Source of the DNA: Buxus sempervirens
Taxonomy: Eukaryota; Streptophyta; Magnoliopsida; Buxales; Buxaceae
DNA: 64,000 nt
NCBI GenBank assembly: GCA_947561395.2
Contig: OX387183.1
Location: 36,568,853 to 36,632,852 of the forward strand
Direction: 5' to 3'
A model generated the notes under the pieces. The model was not told the DNA's origin and ran no database searches. It was given only the letters and a program-made list of their open reading frames with translations. A program made the position numbers and the translations under genes. This document shows positions 59,739 to 64,000 of the stretch, piece after piece; the stretch's first letter is position 1, and each line of letters starts with the position of its first letter.

Positions 59739-60877
59739 GTGAGAAATGTCATGCTCTTTATACTTGCAGGAACTCATTTTCTGACCTGGTCCTTATATTA
59801 CTTCTATTCTTACTGTGATGCCTCTAAGTTCAGGTTCATTACATGTCTTGGACATATTAGGAGTAAAAGTAGAAGCTAATTTTTTTTGAAGGATGTTTGT
59901 GCATTGTTGGATAATTTATACTAGTATAATTACTGCGTTTAATAGGTTACAAATTAAAGCTGTCTTGATTTATTATTCTCTGCTAATTTGGTACTTGGGT
60001 TTGCCCATGCAATTCCCTATACTTGTGAGTTGGAAACATTCATGGCACTGAATAATGGGCCAATTCCTGGAAAAAGGAAATTCGGACGGTTTTTGTTTAA
60101 TCATAGCTGTTATATTTGCAAGTACTTTGTGCTACTATTTATCCATGTTCGATTAAGTTAATAAAGTATAACAAGAAAAGAAAGCTTAATGAAGTTAGAA
60201 ATTGTTTGCAAAGTTGAAAAGAAAAATTTAGAAGACTGAACTTGTATGCATTAAATAAACAGGAATATTATCAGATGCACCAGGTTTTCATTTAGTTGTG
60301 CACTTTAGGCAAGTTACCACATTAATGCCATAGTTTTGCCAAGTGTGGGACCTTTGTTTATGTGCTTGCATATAGCCATAGCTTAAAAACTTAGTATCGG
60401 ATTAGTTATCACTTGAGGCCAATTTTACGTTGACTTGGTGATACCATCAGTATCATCGGATATTGGGCAGATACCTGTTCATTGACTTGGTCAGCGCAGA
60501 AAACTAATTTATTTAAATAGTATACATATACTATTTATATAATAGTCAGAGAAAATACTTAAATATTTATAAAACAAAACAAAATCTAGCGAGATTCATT
60601 AGAATTATGTTTTAATATTCACAATAAAATTGGACTATTAACACAAATTTTGGGAGCATGTAAGAATATTTTAATCTCCTGATTCACTTGTAAATCACTT
60701 GTGCATCAAGTGATTAGATGATTAAATGAACAAAGACAACCCCCAAAAAAATTACTTATTTCTGGAATCCTTAAAATATAACTTTTTGAAAAACAACAAA
60801 AATATGTATTTTTCATGCTTTCATTAGTGTAATTTGTTTCCTAGGATCATTTCACGCACAATTATCTGTATCTATAC
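59739..60877 (+). other. Start of SERRATE intron 3, nothing else recognised
   Basis: AT-rich intronic sequence after the GTGAGA donor at 59739. No SERRATE exon 4 could be found up to 64000. Confidence 0.5.
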
Positions 60878-61348
60878 CTATGTTATATAGACACTTCACA
60901 CAACCCAAAGTACCCGTGTCCGACACAACACGACATGGGTATGGGTACGGGATATATGTTGGATCCTTCGCATGTTCTCTTGAACATGGCAACCCAAGAT
61001 CAATCAAAAAATAATTATCAAATAATTAACTTGCAAGAAATGAATAAAAAAAGATAATAGTTTTTGCAAAAAGAGAATATATATTCTCAAACTCAAAAAT
61101 TGCAAGCAATGACTTAAAAAGAAAAATATAGGGGGAAGAAAAGGGAAAACAGAAATATGAAAGCTAGGCTTCTAATTGGCGTTATTGACATTTACTTGGA
61201 GACTTTTCAGCCAAATTCCAATATCCTTATTCAAATTTTGGACACTTCTCAACCGAGTCCCCGTATCCTAAGTTTTGAGGGTCAAGTGAATCCAACTCCT
61301 AGACACATACCCGCACCCGACACTCGTACCCGAGTCCATGTAACATAG
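60878..61348. mobile_element. hAT-like MITE (471 bp) with 8-bp duplication
   Basis: The ends CTATGTTATATAGAC and, reverse-complemented, CTATGTTACATGGAC match at 13 of 15. A perfect 8-bp ATCTATAC duplication flanks it (60870-60877 and 61349-61356), the size typical of hAT elements. Subterminal inverted text such as GTACCCGTGTCCGACAC near the left end pairs with CCCGACACTCGTACCCGAG near the right. No coding region. The target is the 5' terminus of a Helitron. Confidence 0.8.
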
Positions 61349-61349
61349 A

Positions 61350-61560
61350 TCTATACTATATAATGCGAGGCACCCCTTGGGATGCGTGCCAACCGTAATG
61401 TGCGCCTTCCCCAAAAGGCCCTTAGACATCATTGTTAAGATTCATTAATAAAATGGGTATAATAGTGATAACTGCCTCAATTCATTTATTCAGCAATTGC
61501 AAAATTGTTCTTTCCCTTTTGTTTCTACATACGTGCAGTACTGCATGTGCGCCCCGCTTG
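61350..61560 (+). mobile_element. Non-autonomous Helitron (211 bp), 5' end hit by a MITE
   Basis: TCTATACTATATAATGCGAGG at 61350, CCTTGGGATGCGTGCCAACC, 'gattcattaataaaatggg' and the hairpin ACGTGCAGTACTGCATGT (61531-61548), ending GCCCCGCTTG before T. It aligns along its length with 16970-17193 and 11459-11667. The terminal CTTG is off the CTRR consensus. Confidence 0.75.
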
Positions 61561-61905
61561 TAAGCTTTAAAGCATTAAAAATGAATATAAATGTTGTGTA
61601 GTAAAAATTACTCTTTTATTTGTTAAACCATTGCAATTTAGGCTTTGTTTTATGTTGTGGATATTGCCAAATTAAAGATAAGGTTGCAAGTACAAGGAGT
61701 AGTTGTTTTTTGTTCTTTCCCTTTTTTCTCCTATTCCATTTTTCTTTTTCATTTTTTTTGTTTTTGTTTTTGTTTTTGTTTTTTTGGTTGGGGAGTGGGG
61801 AGGGGAACCTTGGGACAGCCTAAAATGGAGGCCCAGGGCTGTGTGCAGCAAAGGGCTGACAATACATGTTGGTTTATATTGGTGCGTATCAGTAGATGAT
61901 ACATA

Positions 61906-62230
61906 CTGGTACATGGGAATGGCAATGGTTCCTTTTTTGTTTGGTTTTGACAAAACTAGAAACCGAATTGATTTTATAGACTTCAAACAAAAACCAACTT
62001 GGTTTTTCCTATTATAAAACTGAAAACGAATCAAAAACGATTATTACATACCCAAAACTGACTTAATAGGTTTGAATTAAACATGTTTATATGTGTAGTT
62101 GGTTCGGTTTGGCCCTAAAAGCCAAAACCAAATCGGTTTTATATATCATAAAACTGGAACTGATCCAAAACCGATCCTAATATGTTTGGTTCAGTTGGTT
62201 TATTGGTTTTACTGTTGCCATCCCTACTGG
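61906..62230. mobile_element. MITE-like inverted repeat element in SERRATE intron 3
   Basis: The left end 'ctggtacatgggaatggcaa' and the reverse complement of the right end (CCAGTAGGGATGGCAAC) are similar; the interior repeats AACCGAATTG/CGGTTTT motifs in both orientations. GGGATGGCAA-type ends are common among plant hAT MITEs. No target duplication confirmed. Confidence 0.5.
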
Positions 62231-63099
62231 AATAGGGTTGTGATATTGTATGTAAGAGTGATACGTGTCTTGATACTTAGTGGAACCAAAGTGCAGCCAA
62301 TATATCTTGTAAAAGTTCACTGTTTTATAGAACTCCAGCTCATTATTTTGTAAATGGAGCCTTGTAAACTATGTTTATAACGTCTACACTAAAATCAATA
62401 AGTTGCCACCTGGAATAGGGTTTGAGGCTTAGGTTTTGGGATTTGTCTTCTTTTTTTTATATTTAATTATTTTGCTATAAAAAGGGCAAGTTTTTGTCAA
62501 GAAATGGAAGTTCTTTTAAGTGTTATATAATAGAATCATTTGAATTGTCTACTTCAAACATATATTATTTCATTCACTTATTTTCATTAATTGTGTAAAT
62601 AGAACTGAATTATAAGATTCAAGTGATGAATTTGTAAGATTTTAATAATAGAAATTTAGGGATTCATTCACAAATTCTCTCTCTCTTTCTCTCGCTTTCT
62701 ATATCTCTCTCTACCTCTTACACACACTCAGAAACAGATATAAAAGAAATAAGAAAACAGATGCTTATGCACTAGTTCCCTTAAAATCTATGAGGGATTA
62801 TCTAAGAAATTGTAATATTCATGGGCTCTTCTAATACGGGATATCCATATTCAGCATGTTTAAGATTTGTGCACTCAATACATTGTGGTATGTCACTAAT
62901 ATGTTTCTTTTCGTTTATTTTCTTATTATTACAAATTAAAATATGACATTGTGGAATTTAGGTCTTCTGACAAAATATTTTTAAGTGAATAACATTGTTA
63001 TTATATGCATCCGGCTTTTGAACATATATGAAGCGACTCATAAGACTTAATACTTTGTTTATTTCTGTGTATCATGTGAACTAAGTTATATTTTAGTAA

Positions 63100-63505
63100 G
63101 GCCTTGTTTGGTATTCATTCTGGATCTAAATGATCCCAAATGAGTTTGCATAAGTTAAATATAAGTTGGGTTTGATGTTTGGTAAAGGATGTTTCATTCT
63201 TGTAGAGGTTATAAATATTACAAGCTATGCCATTGTTTTAACTTAAATGAACTTTTCATAAATGACAAGTCTAAAACAAATTTCAAGTATATGCTTCAAA
63301 GCTCTTAAATTAAGTATGCCGCCTCACTTTTGCATGAGTTTTCAAAAACCAAAAACAGTTCTAGGGATGATTTCTCTCGTTAGTGAATTTTTTGAAACTC
63401 ATTTTGAGGAAACTCATTCCCAAATTGCAACCAAATAGCCGTTTTGTGATAGGAACTCGTTCCAAGCCACGGAAGGAGTTCCCAAAATGAATGCCAAATG
63501 ACGCC
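63100..63505. mobile_element. Tourist-like MITE in SERRATE intron 3
   Basis: Left end GGCCTTGTTTGGTATTCATT and reverse-complemented right end GGCGTCATTTGGCATTCATT are imperfect inverted repeats, with a palindromic interior (TTCCAAGCCACGGAAGGAG near the right). The left flank is TAA and the right AAA, a weak trinucleotide duplication. Confidence 0.55.
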
Positions 63506-64000
63506 AAAGTTTTTTCAAGGTTTTATTTTGTTGGCAAATTCTTTTTCTTCGAATTCAAAAGCTGTCTTACTTTTATAGAATAGTAGTATGGAGTTTGATT
63601 AACTCAGACATATGATTTACTAATTTATAGACTTAATGCTTTAGTCACCATTTTGAGAGATACTTATTTTAAATTCATGTATGGAGACAATCCTAATCCT
63701 ATATAATTTATAAACCAAATTTTTTTAAGCTTGATAGAATGCATTGGGTGTGGAGATTTAGACCTAGGACTGAGAGAGGGGAAGCGGTCCTTGTATTTAT
63801 AGTGGTTTAAGATCTTGCATTACCATATAATTTCTTCCAAAGAGAGTTAAACATCTAATAACCTTGAAAGGTGGGACAATCCGGAGTCAAATTGGCATTT
63901 TAATTTTTAGGAGAAACGGGTTGGGAACTTTCAAAGATTTTAGTCATTTTAGAAGAAACTCTTGCTTTATGACTTAGGGTTGTGTAGGGAGTCCAAGAGA
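63506..64000 (+). other. SERRATE intron 3, right edge, nothing recognised
   Basis: AT-rich sequence without a splice-compatible SERRATE exon or a recognisable mobile element. Confidence 0.4.

Overview
This window looks like nuclear DNA of a flowering plant, probably a eudicot. It is AT-rich, has plant GT-AG introns, carries two recognisable host genes (a ribosomal protein eL30 gene and the 5' part of a SERRATE gene), and is packed with plant transposons. I cannot name the species. The sequence shows no bacterial or organellar gene, rRNA gene, CRISPR array or convincing tRNA gene.

Layout. 1-11142 is a decayed PIF/Harbinger DNA transposon, with a transposase C-terminus at 2738-3166 and its Myb/SANT-like partner at 9514-10501. 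It is split by the right end of a large solo LTR (1-2735) and by a 6.0-kb LTR retrotransposon (3252-9298, ATTCA target duplication). That retrotransposon is internally rearranged, so its LTR pieces face each other as giant palindromes. 11459-11667 is a Helitron relic. 12076-15847 is an intact five-exon gene for ribosomal protein eL30 (112 aa). 16858-17313 is one Helitron nested inside another.

18224-41717 is a nest of LTR elements up to four levels deep. A solo-LTR-like element holds a chromodomain-bearing Ty3/Gypsy element (20051-38914). This in turn contains a TRIM (21865-22334), a solo LTR (24751-32549) that holds two further solo LTRs (25133-27978 and 28740-31150), and another solo LTR (33072-38151) that holds a fourth family (33972-36181). 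Most boundaries are supported by TG...CA ends plus 5-bp target duplications, and by the Gypsy reading frame resuming on the far side. All coding regions in the nest are broken.

41718-44315 is mostly featureless with one LTR-like piece. From 44316 to past the right edge runs the 5' part of a SERRATE (SE/ARS2) gene: three short exons (44316-44740, 50129-50253, 59681-59738) separated by introns of 5.4 and 9.4 kb, and a third intron that runs at least 4.2 kb and off the window. The introns hold MITEs, Helitron-like pieces, an Au-like SINE, an RTE tail and two antisense L1-type LINE pieces. One of the L1 insertions (56210-59205) has a 12-bp target duplication.

I found no convincing new biochemical system. 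The most unusual structures are the inverted-LTR palindromes at 3252-4951 and 7045-9298, the well-resolved nest, and subfamily-specific palindromic motifs inside the solo LTRs.
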